Notes: generated by a model from the sequence alone, not told the origin. Counted from the first letter of the stretch, positions 1 to 9,864 are shown. The stretch: DNA of 64,000 nucleotides from Lederbergia galactosidilytica (GCF_017873565.1 NZ_JAGGKH010000004.1:124001-188000), one strand, 5' to 3'. Translations and numbers: made by a program.

Positions 1-837
1 CAACCTTTCCTTATTTTTCCACTTCCCTTTTATTTCTTCATAATTTTCATCAATAAACGGGTCTGTCACAGGATTATAAAGTTCAGCGTCGATCCCATTT
101 AAAATCCCTTTTAGTTCATCCTTCCTTTTTCTTAAGAAACCGTCTAGCTGTTCACCATAATAGGGATCTTGAATTTCCTGAGCATAAGTCGGACTCACGG
201 TCGTGACAAGATCTGAATAAGCCAATCCAGCCTTTAAATAACTGACATTCCCATGAAATTCTAGACCATCCATATGAAAATACAATTCACTTAAATCCAA
301 CAGATTGGCCAAAACGGACTTTGGATACACTCCTTGATAACGCAAATTATGTATCGTAAAAATCGTTCGGATATGACGATAAAATGGGTGGTGATGATAA
401 TGAGCTTTTAATAGAACACTAATAGGACCCGCTTGCCAATCATGACAATGGATAATATCTATTTGATCCTCTAAATAAGGCAAAGCCTCCAGTACCGCTC
501 TTGAGAAAAACGCAAAACGCTCCCCATCATCAAAAAATCCATAACTGCCATGGCGCTTAAAATAATATTCATTATCTAAAAAATAGTAGCGGATCCCTTC
601 CATTGTAATCTGTTCAATTCCACAATATTGTACTCTCCAGCCAACAGGTACCTCGATGCTCCTCACAAAAGCTAACTGTTGTTTATATTCAAAGGGAAGG
701 TCTTCATATTTTGGTAAAATGACACTTACCTTTACATCTTGAGTCTGTAGAACCTTTGGCAACGCACCAATAACATCCCCAAGACCGCCTGTTTTAATAA
801 ATGGCACACATTCTGAAGCCGCGAATAATACATTCAT
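1..837 (-). CDS. glgA: Glycogen synthase GlgA, N-terminal part (truncated by window edge)
   Basis: Family GT5 starch/glycogen synthase, which adds glucose from ADP-glucose to the growing alpha-1,4-glucan in the cytoplasm. Reading the minus strand from 837 gives MNVLFAASECVPFIKTGGLG, holding the KTGGLGD ADP-glucose-binding motif near residues 15-21. Further on come the CHDWQAG and TIHNLRYQG segments typical of the family's N-terminal half. The frame stays open to position 1, so about 279 residues of the usual 475-480 are present. A GGAGGG ribosome site sits just upstream of the ATG. It is the last gene visible in the glgB-glgC-glgD-glgA order, 12 bases after glgD, so it belongs to that operon; glgP is usually next but lies outside. 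Identity is firm; only the C-terminus is missing. Confidence 0.95.
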   Translation of the reverse strand, partial: MNVLFAASECVPFIKTGGLGDVIGALPKVLQTQDVKVSVILPKYEDLPFEYKQQLAFVRSIEVPVGWRVQYCGIEQITMEGIRYYFLDNEYYFKRHGSYGFFDDGERFAFFSRAVLEALPYLEDQIDIIHCHDWQAGPISVLLKAHYHHHPFYRHIRTIFTIHNLRYQGVYPKSVLANLLDLSELYFHMDGLEFHGNVSYLKAGLAYSDLVTTVSPTYAQEIQDPYYGEQLDGFLRKRKDELKGILNGIDAELYNPVTDPFIDENYEEIKGKWKNKERL

Positions 838-849
838 AAATGCCCTCCA

Positions 850-1953
850 TTAAACAATTTCCGATTTTTTAATTACCTTTGGTTCTACTTCACCGATCAA
901 AGATGTTTTTTCGCTTATCCTCGCATGTTTATCCGCAATTATATTTTCTACATAGGCGCCTTCTGCAATCTCTCCTTTTTGCATAATAATACTATTTCGC
1001 ACAATCGCACCTTTCTTCACGGACACTCCGCGGAATAACACACTATTCTCGACTGTTCCTTCGATTTCACAGCCATTAGCGATAAAGGAATTGGATACAT
1101 TGGATGTCGCTGAATATTTGGCAGGGGCCTCATGTTTCACTTTGGTCGATATATTCCATTGTTCATAGAAATAAGCACGGATCATGTCGGGATTTAGAAA
1201 CTCCATATTACTAGCATAATAGCTTTCCATGGAATGAATAAATGGCATATGCCCTTGAAAAGAATAGCCTTGGATATGCAACTGATCCAGATGAGCCTTA
1301 ATCCCGTCTTTTAAGAAATCATCTTCATTGTTTTGAAAACATTGAGCAATCATTTCAATAAATAATGACTTTTTTAAGACATAGGTTTCCAAACAAATGG
1401 GATCCCCTTTATGTGGAATTGAATATAGTTCAATATCCTTCACACTCCCGTTCTCACGTAAACGACATTTATGATAGATTGGTTTTCGAATCAAGTCTCC
1501 GTCATAATGTTTGTATAAAACCGTGATATCAGCTCGGTTATTTTCATGTTGTTGAATCACAGCTTGATAATCTATTTTCCCAACATGGTAGCCTGGCGAA
1601 AGAATAATGAATTCTGCCGGAGAGCGGCGAAACATTTCAAGATAATTATAAAAGGCAGGAATATCTGCAGTTAAGTTTTTATCTGGATGATCAGAAGGAA
1701 GGATAAACAGACCACCATTATGTCTGTCCAAATCCCACTCCTTTCCAGCCCCTAAATGATCCATAAGTGAGCGGAATTTTCCGCTTGTGAATACAGCTAC
1801 CTGTTTGATCCCTGCATGTCTATAATTAGACAAAGTAAAGTCAATTAAGCGATAACGGCCTGCAAATGGGACCGAAGCCAAACTTCGTTGTTCCGTTAAT
1901 TTTTTTAAAAATGTCTTTTCATTCATTAAATTAATAATCCCCAAAACTTTCAT
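850..1953 (-). CDS. glgD: GlgD, non-catalytic partner subunit of ADP-glucose pyrophosphorylase
   Basis: About 367 residues related throughout to GlgC: a nucleotidyltransferase fold, then a left-handed beta-helix tail of hexapeptide-like repeats from about residue 275. The N-terminal GGxGTRL phosphate loop present in GlgC is replaced here by INLMNEKTFLKKLT, while the later GRYRLIDFTLSN segment is kept. That is the signature of the GlgD subunit of Gram-positive bacteria, known to modulate GlgC in a heteromer. An upstream TTG at 1959 is open, but the ATG at 1953 has the better spacing from GGAAGGG. It follows glgC after about 130 bases that carry a hairpin, and precedes glgA by 12 bases. Function as an allosteric or stabilising subunit is from family knowledge. 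Confidence 0.93.
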   Translation of the reverse strand: MKVLGIINLMNEKTFLKKLTEQRSLASVPFAGRYRLIDFTLSNYRHAGIKQVAVFTSGKFRSLMDHLGAGKEWDLDRHNGGLFILPSDHPDKNLTADIPAFYNYLEMFRRSPAEFIILSPGYHVGKIDYQAVIQQHENNRADITVLYKHYDGDLIRKPIYHKCRLRENGSVKDIELYSIPHKGDPICLETYVLKKSLFIEMIAQCFQNNEDDFLKDGIKAHLDQLHIQGYSFQGHMPFIHSMESYYASNMEFLNPDMIRAYFYEQWNISTKVKHEAPAKYSATSNVSNSFIANGCEIEGTVENSVLFRGVSVKKGAIVRNSIIMQKGEIAEGAYVENIIADKHARISEKTSLIGEVEPKVIKKSEIV

Positions 1954-2067
1954 CTCCAACGCCCTTCCCTTATAAGATGTGTGCTAAGAAGTAAGATTAG
2001 TACATGCCAAAACAGACGATCATATGCAAACCGGATGGAAAATCACCGTTCAGCTACTGTCATTTTA

Positions 2068-2088
2068 AAGGCTTATAAATAAAGCCTT
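2068..2088 (-). terminator. Hairpin between glgC and glgD (possible attenuator)
   Basis: Arms AAGGCTT and AAGCCTT with a 7-base loop overlap the glgC stop codon. On the minus strand the hairpin is followed only by a short TTTAAAA, so full termination looks weak. It could lower expression of glgD and glgA relative to glgB and glgC, or protect the upstream mRNA. Confidence 0.4.
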
Positions 2089-3241
2089 ATAACACATTTT
2101 GTACTTTTTCAGAGACGACTTGGCAATTCCCGGACAGAGTAATTTCCTTTGCCGGATTGGCGGACCCAATGACAGCCCCATCTTCAATTACTGTCCCTTT
2201 GCCAATGATCGCTCGCTCGATCTTTACGTTCTTCCCAATCCTTACATTTGGCATAATCACGGAATCCTTAACTAAGGAACCTGCCCCAATATAGACATTG
2301 TAAGAGATGACTGAGTGTTCAACCGTGCCGTATATAATGGAGCCCTCATTAATAAGGGTTTGACTAATCTTAGCTTCTGGGGCAATATATTGAGGTGGAT
2401 GGTTTGCATTCCCCGCATAGATTCGCCAGTTGGGATCATCTAGTTCAAATCCGGTCTTATCATCTAAAAAATCCATATTTGCTTCCCATAAACTTTGAAC
2501 TGTCCCTACATCTTTCCAATAGCCATTAAATCGATAAGCGTATAATTTTCTTTGATCAGCAAGCATTTTCGGAATGATATCTTTACCAAAATCATTCGAT
2601 GATGTCTCATCTCGAACATCTTCGGTTAAATAATGTTTAAGCCATTTCCAATTAAATAAATAAACCCCCATAGAAGCAAGATTGCTCTGTGGAAAGGAAG
2701 GTTTTTCTTCAAATTCAATGATTTTATCGGTTTGGTCTAGATTCATAATGCCAAAGCGATGAGCTTCATTCCAAGGTACTTGAATGACCGCAATTGATGC
2801 ATCTGCTCCCTTTTTTATATGGGCTTGAAGGAGCTTGTTATAGTCCATCTTGTAAATATGGTCGCCAGATATGACAAGGACATACTCAGGATCATATTGA
2901 TCAATAAAATGAGAATTATGGAAGACGGCGTTTGCGGTCCCTTTATACCAATGATCACCATCTTGACCTTTATAGGGAGGGAGTACAGAAACACCTCCAG
3001 AGCGACAATCTAGATCCCATGCTCTTCCCTCACCAACATAATGATTCAAGACATGAGGCTGATATTGTGTTAACACCCCAACCGTATCGATACCTGAATG
3101 AGTACAATTACTTAAAGTGAAGTCAATAATACGGTATTTTCCACCAAAGGGAACAGCTGGTTTTGCGATTTCCTTTGTTAATCCTCCAAGTCGAGTTCCT
3201 TGTCCACCTGCAAGTAACATAGCTATCACTTTTTTAGACAC
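2087..3241 (-). CDS. glgC: Glucose-1-phosphate adenylyltransferase GlgC
   Basis: Catalytic subunit of ADP-glucose pyrophosphorylase: glucose-1-phosphate + ATP gives ADP-glucose + PPi, the committed step of glycogen synthesis. The protein starts [20 protein letters not shown], with the intact GGxGTRL loop, followed by [19 protein letters not shown] and the substrate region [10 protein letters not shown]. The C-terminal third is a beta-helix ([18 protein letters not shown]..). I take the GTG at 3241 as start: GGAGGAG lies 11 bases upstream, whereas the GTG at 3253 would sit almost on top of that site. This start overlaps the end of glgB by 8 bases, so the two are probably translationally coupled. 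The length of 384 residues is normal for Bacillus GlgC. Confidence 0.95.
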   Translation of the reverse strand: MSKKVIAMLLAGGQGTRLGGLTKEIAKPAVPFGGKYRIIDFTLSNCTHSGIDTVGVLTQYQPHVLNHYVGEGRAWDLDCRSGGVSVLPPYKGQDGDHWYKGTANAVFHNSHFIDQYDPEYVLVISGDHIYKMDYNKLLQAHIKKGADASIAVIQVPWNEAHRFGIMNLDQTDKIIEFEEKPSFPQSNLASMGVYLFNWKWLKHYLTEDVRDETSSNDFGKDIIPKMLADQRKLYAYRFNGYWKDVGTVQSLWEANMDFLDDKTGFELDDPNWRIYAGNANHPPQYIAPEAKISQTLINEGSIIYGTVEHSVISYNVYIGAGSLVKDSVIMPNVRIGKNVKIERAIIGKGTVIEDGAVIGSANPAKEITLSGNCQVVSEKVQNVL

Positions 3242-5180
3242 TATAAAAACCACTCCTCCGTCGTTTTTTTGTTTGTTTCATGAGGACAATCATTCCTAGT
3301 GGGGGAACGGTAACTTTCATACTATATCGTTGGTTATGATATGGGACTTGATCCACCTTTATCGCCTTTGGGTTATGTTGATTGGAGCCTCCAAACATCG
3401 CCAAGTCACTATTAAAAACCTCAATATAACTGCCATTAGATGGCACACCAATCGTATAGTGTTCATAAACATTTGCACTGAAGTTACAGAGGACAATACA
3501 ATAATCCCCCTTTTTCTTGCCCTTCCTCATAAATGTGATCACACTTTGTGTTACATCATTTGGATCAATCCATTCAAACCCTTCCTGTTCATGATCTAAT
3601 CGCCATAAACAACTTGTTTTTTTATAAAAATGACTTAATGCTTTGAAATACACTGAGAATTTTTTGTGATATTCGAAATCAAACAGGTTCCAGTCAAGTT
3701 GCTCCAAGTCTTTCCATTCATCGAATTGGGCAAATTCGCTCCCCATAAAATGGAGTTTTTTTCCCGGGTGTGTAAAGAAATAGCCATATAATAAGCGAAG
3801 TTGCGCAAACTTTTGCCAATAATCCCCTGGCATTTTATTTAGTAATGAACGTTTACCATGGACAACTTCATCATGCGAAAAAGTAAGAACAAAATTCTCC
3901 GAAAATGCATAAAAGAAGGAAAAGGTTAAAAGATGATGATGGGCTGGGCGCTCTGCTATGTCCATTTCCATATAGCGAAGTACATCATTTGTCCATCCCA
4001 TGTTCCATTTGTAGTTAAATCCAAGACCCCCTGCATAAGTTGGAGCGCTCACTAGTGGATAATCCGTTGCCTCTTCAGCCATCATCAAAATTCCCGGATA
4101 TTGTTCAAACACAACTTTATTTAATTTTTTTATAAACGTAATCGCTTCAAGATTTTCTTCTCCTCCTAAATGATTTTTCAAGGAAATCGACCCAGCATTA
4201 TCATGATTCAAATAAACCATGGAAGAGACTGCATCAATGCGAAAGCCATCTATATGAAAAACATCCAACCAAAACATGGCATTTGAAATAAGAAAACTTT
4301 CCACTTCTGGTTTACTAAAATCAAAATTATATGTTCCCCAGTTCCTCCGCTCCGCTCGCTCAGATTGGATAGGCTCATATAATGGGGTGCCATCAAATCG
4401 TCCAAGACCATGTGCATCTTTGCAAAAATGGAGAGGAACCCAATCCATAATAACGCCTATTCCATTCTGATGACATTGATCGACAAAATACATAAAATCT
4501 TCTGGAATACCAAAACGACTTGTGACCGAAAAATAGCCTGTAATTTGATAGCCCCATGAACGATCATAAGGATGTTCCATTAGAGGCATACATTCAATAT
4601 AGGTGTAGCCGTGCGCCTTCACATATGTAATCAGCTCACCTGCTAACTCACGATAGGAATAAAAACTGCCATCAGCTTTCTTTTTCCATGTTCCCAGATG
4701 TATTTCATAAATGAGCATTGGCTGGTGATAATGATCTTTTCTCTTTCTTTGTTCCAACCATTTCTGATCTTTCCAATGATATGTATCTAAATGGTAAATA
4801 ATTGAAGCGGTTTTAGGTCTCCTTTCTGAATAAAATGCATAGGGATCAGCTTTAAGCACGATTTCCTTCTCCTGTGTCTTTAGTTCGTATTTATACAAAC
4901 TTCCTTCTTTTAATCCCGGAATAAATATCCCCCATACTCCTGAGTGCTTGATCCTGTTCATAACTGTCTGAGAACCGTCCCATTGATTGAAGTCTCCTAC
5001 AACAGACACCGATAAGGCATTAGGAGCCCAAACGGCAAATCGCACACCTTTGACCCCATTCACGGTCATGATATGCGCTCCTAGCATTTTATATGATTCA
5101 TAAAGTGTTCCCTCATGAAAAAGATATTGCTCATAATCACTTGGGAGCCATTCCTCTGTACCACCTATCAATTCTTGCAA
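3234..5180 (-). CDS. glgB: 1,4-alpha-glucan branching enzyme GlgB
   Basis: GH13 branching enzyme that cuts an alpha-1,4 chain and rejoins it as an alpha-1,6 branch. Order of parts: a CBM48-type N-terminal domain ([20 protein letters not shown] near residue 45), a catalytic barrel, and a C-terminal beta domain. Conserved regions visible are [12 protein letters not shown] with the nucleophile Asp, [10 protein letters not shown] with the acid/base Glu, and [13 protein letters not shown] with the third carboxylate. The length is 648 residues, as usual. The start is a TTG, with GGAGGTG five to six bases before it. It is first in the glg operon and overlaps glgC. The stretch upstream is almost 500 bases with no clear promoter that I can assign. 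Confidence 0.96.
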   Translation of the reverse strand: MQELIGGTEEWLPSDYEQYLFHEGTLYESYKMLGAHIMTVNGVKGVRFAVWAPNALSVSVVGDFNQWDGSQTVMNRIKHSGVWGIFIPGLKEGSLYKYELKTQEKEIVLKADPYAFYSERRPKTASIIYHLDTYHWKDQKWLEQRKRKDHYHQPMLIYEIHLGTWKKKADGSFYSYRELAGELITYVKAHGYTYIECMPLMEHPYDRSWGYQITGYFSVTSRFGIPEDFMYFVDQCHQNGIGVIMDWVPLHFCKDAHGLGRFDGTPLYEPIQSERAERRNWGTYNFDFSKPEVESFLISNAMFWLDVFHIDGFRIDAVSSMVYLNHDNAGSISLKNHLGGEENLEAITFIKKLNKVVFEQYPGILMMAEEATDYPLVSAPTYAGGLGFNYKWNMGWTNDVLRYMEMDIAERPAHHHLLTFSFFYAFSENFVLTFSHDEVVHGKRSLLNKMPGDYWQKFAQLRLLYGYFFTHPGKKLHFMGSEFAQFDEWKDLEQLDWNLFDFEYHKKFSVYFKALSHFYKKTSCLWRLDHEQEGFEWIDPNDVTQSVITFMRKGKKKGDYCIVLCNFSANVYEHYTIGVPSNGSYIEVFNSDLAMFGGSNQHNPKAIKVDQVPYHNQRYSMKVTVPPLGMIVLMKQTKKRRRSGFYSV

Positions 5181-5625
5181 TATAACACCTCCACTATCCT
5201 ATTGAACTTTCCCCAGAAATATTCCATATTTTATTTTTATTAAGAAAAGCGCCATTAACGCCACGGGCAGACACATACCCTTACGCTTTTTCTCCTGCTC
5301 CGCTATTAACGTCACGGTGTGCTGCTGAAAGTTTACCAAGAGCTACCTCTCTACGTAACTACAAAGCGAGGGGGGATTTTGTGCTTTGCTATATGAAGTT
5401 ACTTGTACTTAATTTTTCAAAAAATTTCTTACATAATCTATTTCGTTGCGAAAAATGCGAATCCTTCGATGAAAAATCGCTAGTTTTGTCATGAAACGCA
5501 GAAATAACGGATGACACAGATTTAGATCTTAGTGGGGTTGCTTTCCAATACATATGGCACTAGCAAGTGTAGATTTATATGTATTTTATTTAACTAAGCC
5601 ATGACGCTCATTCAATAAAAGTACA
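5181..5625. other. Gene-free stretch upstream of glgB
   Basis: No open frame with a plausible start in either strand. It must contain the glgB promoter, which I cannot place with confidence. Two similar 7-10 base blocks (ATTAACGCCACGG near 5253 and ATTAACGTCACGG near 5306) give it a faintly repetitive look, but I recognise no known element. Confidence 0.4.
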
Positions 5626-5666
5626 AAACAAAAAACCTTAGAAGTGTTTTTCTTTACACTTCTAAG
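5626..5666 (-). terminator. Rho-independent terminator of the GH15-like gene
   Basis: A perfect 10-bp stem, CTTAGAAGTG paired with CACTTCTAAG, with a 10-base loop. On the minus strand it is followed by TTTTTTGTTTT. It lies 10 bases after the stop of the gene that ends at 5677. Confidence 0.9.
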
Positions 5667-5676
5667 GGTTCTTATT

Positions 5677-6699
5677 TTATAAACTACTACTAGGTATAGC
5701 TGTTTGAAAGGTTTGTACTCTTGTCAAAAATAAATAGGACAGGGCAACTGACCAAGCCAGTGGTGTATTTCCATTTGCCTCATTTTTTCCACCAATATAT
5801 AATTCGGGTACTTCCCAGTTCTCAGGAATGTTACGGAGCGTTTTTTCCACATATTCATTCGCTTTATCGTTCATTCCCAGTTCACTGTAACATAAGCCAA
5901 GCCATGGAAATCCAAAACACCATTCAGCTTCATTTCCTTCATTATAATAATGATCATATTCATACCGAATACAGCCTCTTTCTCTTTCCAAACGTTCTGA
6001 TACTTTCTGAACGATGGTAAGAGCCGTGCTCCGATCAACCAATCGATACGGGAAGATCAATGAAAGTAATGCTAAATCCACTTCCTTTGTTTCACTCTCA
6101 CGCGGTAACAAAAAGCGTAAAGTTTCTTCTCCTTTTCGAATGAGATCCTCTGGTACATGGACTAAGATTTTGACCGCTCTTAATCCAGCCACACAGGCAC
6201 CGACACTAGAGGCGTGTAACTCAATATTTTCCTCCCACATTCCATTATCCTCTGCTTGCCAATACTGTAAGCATTCTAGATAATGAACAAGTTTTTGCAC
6301 AATCCGTAAATCTGCCTCATCCCTAATCACTTTGCGGCCATACTTTATGCCTTCTCCCACTCCCCATAAAAACGCACCTACAGCATCGTTTTGGGCATGA
6401 CCCCATTCTACATCGATCTCTTTTAAATCCGTTGAATAGCGGGAGTGAATATATTCAAATAAATATACTGGTTTCTGTTCTGTATGAATATCAATTTTCC
6501 ATTCATAGTCTTTGAATAAATCAAATAAAGCGTGGTAGGCCTTTTCATAGCGTTCAGACCGGTCATGTAGAAACGGTAAAACTGTATAGACGACATCACG
6601 AATCCATACATAATTGTAATCCTTAGAAAGACTGGCCGTGTAAGCACCATTGGGCAAACGCATTTTATCAATCACTTGAAGAGCCATCTCCATATTCAT
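5677..6699 (-). CDS. GH15-like glycosidase (glucoamylase / phosphorylase-kinase-alpha fold)
   Basis: 340 residues without signal peptide, so cytoplasmic. The sequence has the (alpha/alpha)6-barrel hallmarks of GH15-like proteins: YNYVWIRDVVYTVLPFL near residue 30, EWGHAQNDAVGAFLWGV near 110, MWEENIELHASSVGACVAGL near 165 (carrying candidate acid Glu residues), and GNTPLAWSVALSYL near the end. It is shorter than secreted glucoamylases and lacks their N-terminal beta domain. The ATG at 6699 has GGAGGTG seven bases upstream; the open frame extends further, but without a ribosome site. Position directly upstream of the glgB-A operon, in the same direction, suggests a role in glycogen or maltodextrin breakdown. 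That role is inference; substrate and activity are unproven. Confidence 0.8.
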   Translation of the reverse strand: MNMEMALQVIDKMRLPNGAYTASLSKDYNYVWIRDVVYTVLPFLHDRSERYEKAYHALFDLFKDYEWKIDIHTEQKPVYLFEYIHSRYSTDLKEIDVEWGHAQNDAVGAFLWGVGEGIKYGRKVIRDEADLRIVQKLVHYLECLQYWQAEDNGMWEENIELHASSVGACVAGLRAVKILVHVPEDLIRKGEETLRFLLPRESETKEVDLALLSLIFPYRLVDRSTALTIVQKVSERLERERGCIRYEYDHYYNEGNEAEWCFGFPWLGLCYSELGMNDKANEYVEKTLRNIPENWEVPELYIGGKNEANGNTPLAWSVALSYLFLTRVQTFQTAIPSSSL

Positions 6700-6804
6700 C
6701 GTGAACCACCTCCAATGAGTTCTCATGTAGCTCATTGTTAACATTTTCCCATTTTATAAACCCATATTTTAAGTTTTCAATTAGGAATGAGAGAAACCGC
6801 TGAA

Positions 6805-6829
6805 TGAAAGCGCTCTGTACCATATTATA
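6805..6829 (-). promoter_or_regulatory. Candidate -10 box with overlapping cre-like site for the GH15-like gene
   Basis: On the minus strand a TATAAT (6824-6829) is followed by a cre-like palindrome; plus-strand reading TGAAAGCGCTCTGT at 6805-6818 matches the CcpA consensus core TGAAANCG but not the last two bases. A convincing -35 is not visible. If real, CcpA would block the start point under glucose. Confidence 0.4.
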
Positions 6830-6891
6830 TGTATAAGCCTTTATTTGGGGAGTCTCCTTAGGAAAAAGGGCGATCGTCCCCAATAAAAAGT

Positions 6892-7788
6892 TCACTCCTC
6901 ATCCTCAATCCCCATAAATGCCTTGGTATAACGAATCCACTCCCTAGCCGCAAAAGATAAATAGCGATCTTTTCTCCAAATAATACCTAATTGCCAAGGG
7001 ATAACTGGTTCAATAAGAGGGATGACAGCTACTTGCTCTTGATTTACTTGTTTAGAAACCGTTTCAGGGAGCAGAGCGATCCCTAAGTTCGCAACAACCA
7101 TTTCACTAATCAAATCCCATTGTGAACTTTCACAAATAATATTCGGATGGAAACCTGCTCGTACACATTCTGTAATAATCCGATCATGCAAGGTAAAATC
7201 TCTGCGGAAAAAGACAAAAGATTCTTTCTCTAATTCAGCTAGTTTAACCTCTTCCTTTTTGCTTAAGGGATGATTAGGGTGAACCAATAACATTAGCCTT
7301 TCATTCACAAAGGAAAAATAGTGAAATCGCTCCCGATCCACTGGCAAGACGATCACTCCTAAATCAAGCGTGCCATTTTGAACATCTTCCTCTATCTTCA
7401 CTGCCCCATCCTCTACAAGTTGAATAGATATATTAGGATAATCATCGTGAAAAGCTTGAATTACATTGGGAAAATAACGTGAACCAATCATGGGGGGCAA
7501 GCCAATATGAATGGAACCTTTTTTCAAATTCATCAAATCATCTAATTCTGCGGATAAATTTTGAAAGGATTTAATAATGTTCTGTGCCTGAATCAGAATA
7601 ATTTCTCCGGCATCTGTCAATTTAACTTGTTTACCCGATCGGTCAAAAAGAGTGACACCCAATTCCTCCTCTATATTTCTAACCATTTTGCTAATGGTTG
7701 GTTGAGTGACATATAACTTATTGGCCGCACGAGTAAAGTTCCCTTCCTTTGCTACTGCCACAAAGTACTTCAAATGCTGTATATCCAT
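6892..7788 (-). CDS. cidR: LysR-type regulator CidR
   Basis: 298 residues. An N-terminal winged helix-turn-helix (MDIQHLKYFVAVAKEGNFTR, then NKLYVTQPTISKMVRNIEEE) is followed by a periplasmic-binding-like effector domain from about residue 90. It is divergently transcribed from cidA-cidB, exactly as ywbI stands next to ywbH-ywbG in Bacillus subtilis. CidR-type regulators are known to activate the holin-like cidAB genes in response to overflow metabolism (acetate/pyruvate). The ATG at 7788 is preferred to the TTG at 7797, because GGAAGGG would be only one base from the TTG. A candidate binding site lies between the two divergent genes. The family is certain; the name rests on context. Confidence 0.85.
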   Translation of the reverse strand: MDIQHLKYFVAVAKEGNFTRAANKLYVTQPTISKMVRNIEEELGVTLFDRSGKQVKLTDAGEIILIQAQNIIKSFQNLSAELDDLMNLKKGSIHIGLPPMIGSRYFPNVIQAFHDDYPNISIQLVEDGAVKIEEDVQNGTLDLGVIVLPVDRERFHYFSFVNERLMLLVHPNHPLSKKEEVKLAELEKESFVFFRRDFTLHDRIITECVRAGFHPNIICESSQWDLISEMVVANLGIALLPETVSKQVNQEQVAVIPLIEPVIPWQLGIIWRKDRYLSFAAREWIRYTKAFMGIEDEE

Positions 7789-7852
7789 TTCTCTCAAACC
7801 CTTCCATTACTTTTATGAATGATTCACATTCTAATTATTCATTTTACCTATA

Positions 7853-7875
7853 TATAAGTTCCAACTATACTTATA
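7853..7875. promoter_or_regulatory. Candidate CidR (LTTR) operator
   Basis: Inverted repeat TATAAGT - 9 bases - ACTTATA in the divergent cidR/cidA region. It has the interrupted-dyad form (T-N11-A type) that LysR-family regulators bind. It lies about 30 bases before the cidA ATG. No experiment supports it here. Confidence 0.45.
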
Positions 7876-7904
7876 AGTGAAGACATCTTAGAAAGGTAGG
7901 CATT

Positions 7905-8309
7905 ATGAAAAAGTTATTCATCGGTGTCACACAAATTTTACTATTATTTAGCTATACTTTAATTATGGAAAAAATATCAGCCCTTCTTCATTTAAAAGTA
8001 CCTGGAAGTATACTAGGGTTAATTCTATTGTTTATTTTACTACAAACTAAAGTTATAAAGCTAAAATGGATTGAAGTAGGAGGGAACTGGTTAGTTGCTG
8101 AATTACTTCTATTCTTTATTCCTTCTGCGGTTGGGGTTATTCAATATAAACAACTTTTAATAAATAATGGTATACAAATTATCGTAGTAATCTTTGTCAG
8201 TTCCCTAGCTGTGATGATTGGTTCAGGTCTATTAGCTGACAAATTAACACGTCAAAAGGAGGTTAAAGTGAACCATGCTGACACTGCTCTTCCTCCTGCT
8301 CACCATTAG
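7905..8309 (+). CDS. cidA: Holin-like protein CidA (LrgA family)
   Basis: A 134-residue membrane protein with four predicted helices (about residues 5-25, 33-50, 62-82, 90-112). The conserved LKVPGSILGLILLFILL segment of the LrgA/CidA family is at residues 28-44, and the polar tail from about 115. Family members form oligomers in the membrane and affect murein hydrolase activity and, together with LrgB/CidB, pyruvate or glycolate transport. GAAAGGTAGG precedes the ATG. The gene overlaps cidB by 35 bases, so the pair is co-translated. Confidence 0.93.
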   Translation: MKKLFIGVTQILLLFSYTLIMEKISALLHLKVPGSILGLILLFILLQTKVIKLKWIEVGGNWLVAELLLFFIPSAVGVIQYKQLLINNGIQIIVVIFVSSLAVMIGSGLLADKLTRQKEVKVNHADTALPPAHH

Positions 8310-8955
8310 TTCCTATTGGGGAGCCAAGTTATGCTATAAAAAAACAGGGAAAGCCTTTTTAACACCGCTATTAATTGCTCCCTTAGTAATTATCGCCTTA
8401 TTATTTCTCTTTCAAATTGAGTATAAAACATATAATCAAGGCGCGAAATGGCTAACCAATATGTTGCAGCCTGCAACAGTTGCTTTGGCAATCCCACTGT
8501 ATCGTTATTTTCCGATCGTAAAAAAACATTTACCTACGATCGTACTAAGTGTCACTCTAGGATCTTTATTAGCTCTGTTCGTATCTTTCTCTATGGCCTC
8601 TATTGTCCAGTTAAATAAAACCTTACTTACGAGTATTCTTCCTTATTCCATTACAACACCCATTGCCATGGATGCCTCGGAGAAATTAGGTGGTATTCCT
8701 ACCGTTACGGCTGTCTTTGTGATTATGACGGGGATCTTCGGTATGATATTCGGTCCGTGGGTGATTCGACTCTTTCGATTAAAAAGCGATATCGCCAAGG
8801 GCATCTTACTGGGAACAAGCTCACATGGATCAGGTACAGCGAAAGCTTTAGAATTAAGCCCTATTACAGGTGCTGTTTCCAGTGTATGTATGGTATTAGC
8901 TGCTCTCGTAACCTTTTGGTTATCTCCATGGATATATTTAAACCTGTTAAGCTAA
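8275..8955 (+). CDS. cidB: CidB/LrgB family membrane protein
   Basis: 226 residues, six to seven hydrophobic segments. It carries the family hallmarks QPATVALAIPLYRYF (near residue 63), TTPIAMDASEKLGGIPTVTA (near 126) and GTSSHGSGTAKALEL (near 180). GGAGGT lies ten bases before the ATG, inside the cidA coding region. It works with CidA. Its terminator is probably the GC-rich hairpin at 9160-9184, shared with the convergent gene. Confidence 0.93.
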   Translation: MLTLLFLLLTISSYWGAKLCYKKTGKAFLTPLLIAPLVIIALLFLFQIEYKTYNQGAKWLTNMLQPATVALAIPLYRYFPIVKKHLPTIVLSVTLGSLLALFVSFSMASIVQLNKTLLTSILPYSITTPIAMDASEKLGGIPTVTAVFVIMTGIFGMIFGPWVIRLFRLKSDIAKGILLGTSSHGSGTAKALELSPITGAVSSVCMVLAALVTFWLSPWIYLNLLS

Positions 8956-9159
8956 ACAAGTGCAGATTAGCACAATTAGCTCAGCCATCAATCATTATAT
9001 TCAATGTGCAAATGAAGTTATTTAACAAACAAAAGCATGCAAGCTTTTATGAAACAGTCTTGTGCAAGGACTTTCTCTAACATTCGTACTAGATATTGGT
9101 AGCATTTCCTTTCACAATGATCGCTTTAAGTATAAACCTTTTCTTAGGATGATTAAAAT

Positions 9160-9184
9160 GGGGCTTACCCGGAACGGAAGCCCC
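9160..9184. terminator. Hairpin between cidB and the DUF3231 gene
   Basis: GGGGCTTaCC and GG(a)AGCCCC pair around a short loop. Neither side has a long T-run (AAATTT on the right, ATTTTAA on the minus side). It is probably a weak bidirectional terminator between convergent genes. Confidence 0.55.
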
Positions 9185-9222
9185 TAAATTTCCCATTATG
9201 CTTAAACAAGATTGAGGTGAAA

Positions 9223-9732
9223 TCAACAATCGGCTGTATACTGATGAAGAGGTGGAGGTACTAACCATCCCTTCTCCTTATTTAAGCGAAGAACTTTCGC
9301 ACCGAACGCTGCCTTTTGTGTATGCATTTGACCGAACATCATCGCAATATCTTCACGGATAGATTCTCCCATGATTGTACTGCATGCGACCAAGCCAGCG
9401 GCCACGTCTTTTGCTAATGAAGCGGAGATTTCTTGGTCCATAAAACGTGCTCCTACTGGGATACTTTCCAAGTTTGCCTTAGGGCGCTCAGGTGGAGTCG
9501 GTGGTAAACCAACACCATTCTCCTTTAATAAGGCTTCAATTTGTTTGACTTCTTGTTGCTTTTGCTTCAGTGCCTCTTCTAATAGCTCATAAAGATCCTC
9601 ATCACCAGTATGATTTAAATGTGTTTGATAACAAGCAATCATTCCCTTTGCCCCAACTAAAAAAGACCATATGCCAAATACTTCACCATAATGCATTGGT
9701 TCGTTTTTTGGGTTCCCACTTAAAATTCCCAT
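9223..9732 (-). CDS. DUF3231 family protein
   Basis: 169 residues, soluble, helical. It opens MGILSGNPKNEPMHYGEVFG, has the family-typical GVGLPPTPPERPKANLESIP near residue 75, and ends LRLNKEKGWLVPPPLHQY. This is the single-domain form of a family widespread in spore-forming Bacillaceae (distant ferritin-like/coat-F-like helical bundle). No biochemical role is established that I know of. GGAGG precedes the ATG. Confidence 0.85.
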   Translation of the reverse strand: MGILSGNPKNEPMHYGEVFGIWSFLVGAKGMIACYQTHLNHTGDEDLYELLEEALKQKQQEVKQIEALLKENGVGLPPTPPERPKANLESIPVGARFMDQEISASLAKDVAAGLVACSTIMGESIREDIAMMFGQMHTQKAAFGAKVLRLNKEKGWLVPPPLHQYTADC

Positions 9733-9864
9733 AGTAGCCTCCTTAATTTCATGACTGTGCTCTTACATTTGCACAATCTTATCCTTCCTCCAGGCTCCAC
9801 AATCCATTCATAGAAAGCAGCCTTTCGTCAAAATTGCCAGTTTTTATTAATCCTCTTATATCTA

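Noticed and set aside
5196-5224. Sigma-E-like promoter before glgB (GAATATT, 14 bases, AATAGGAT)
   Set aside because: Its start point would fall inside the GGAGGTG ribosome site of glgB, leaving no usable leader.
6668-6895. 75-codon minus-strand frame starting GTG exactly on the CidR stop codon
   Set aside because: It overlaps the start of the GH15-like gene and its candidate promoter/cre site, has no recognisable sequence character, and the GTG lies in the GAGGAGTGAAC context only by chance of the CidR end.
8757-9080. 107-codon plus-strand frame overlapping cidB
   Set aside because: Out-of-frame reading of the conserved cidB end, continuing into the gap; no start signal.
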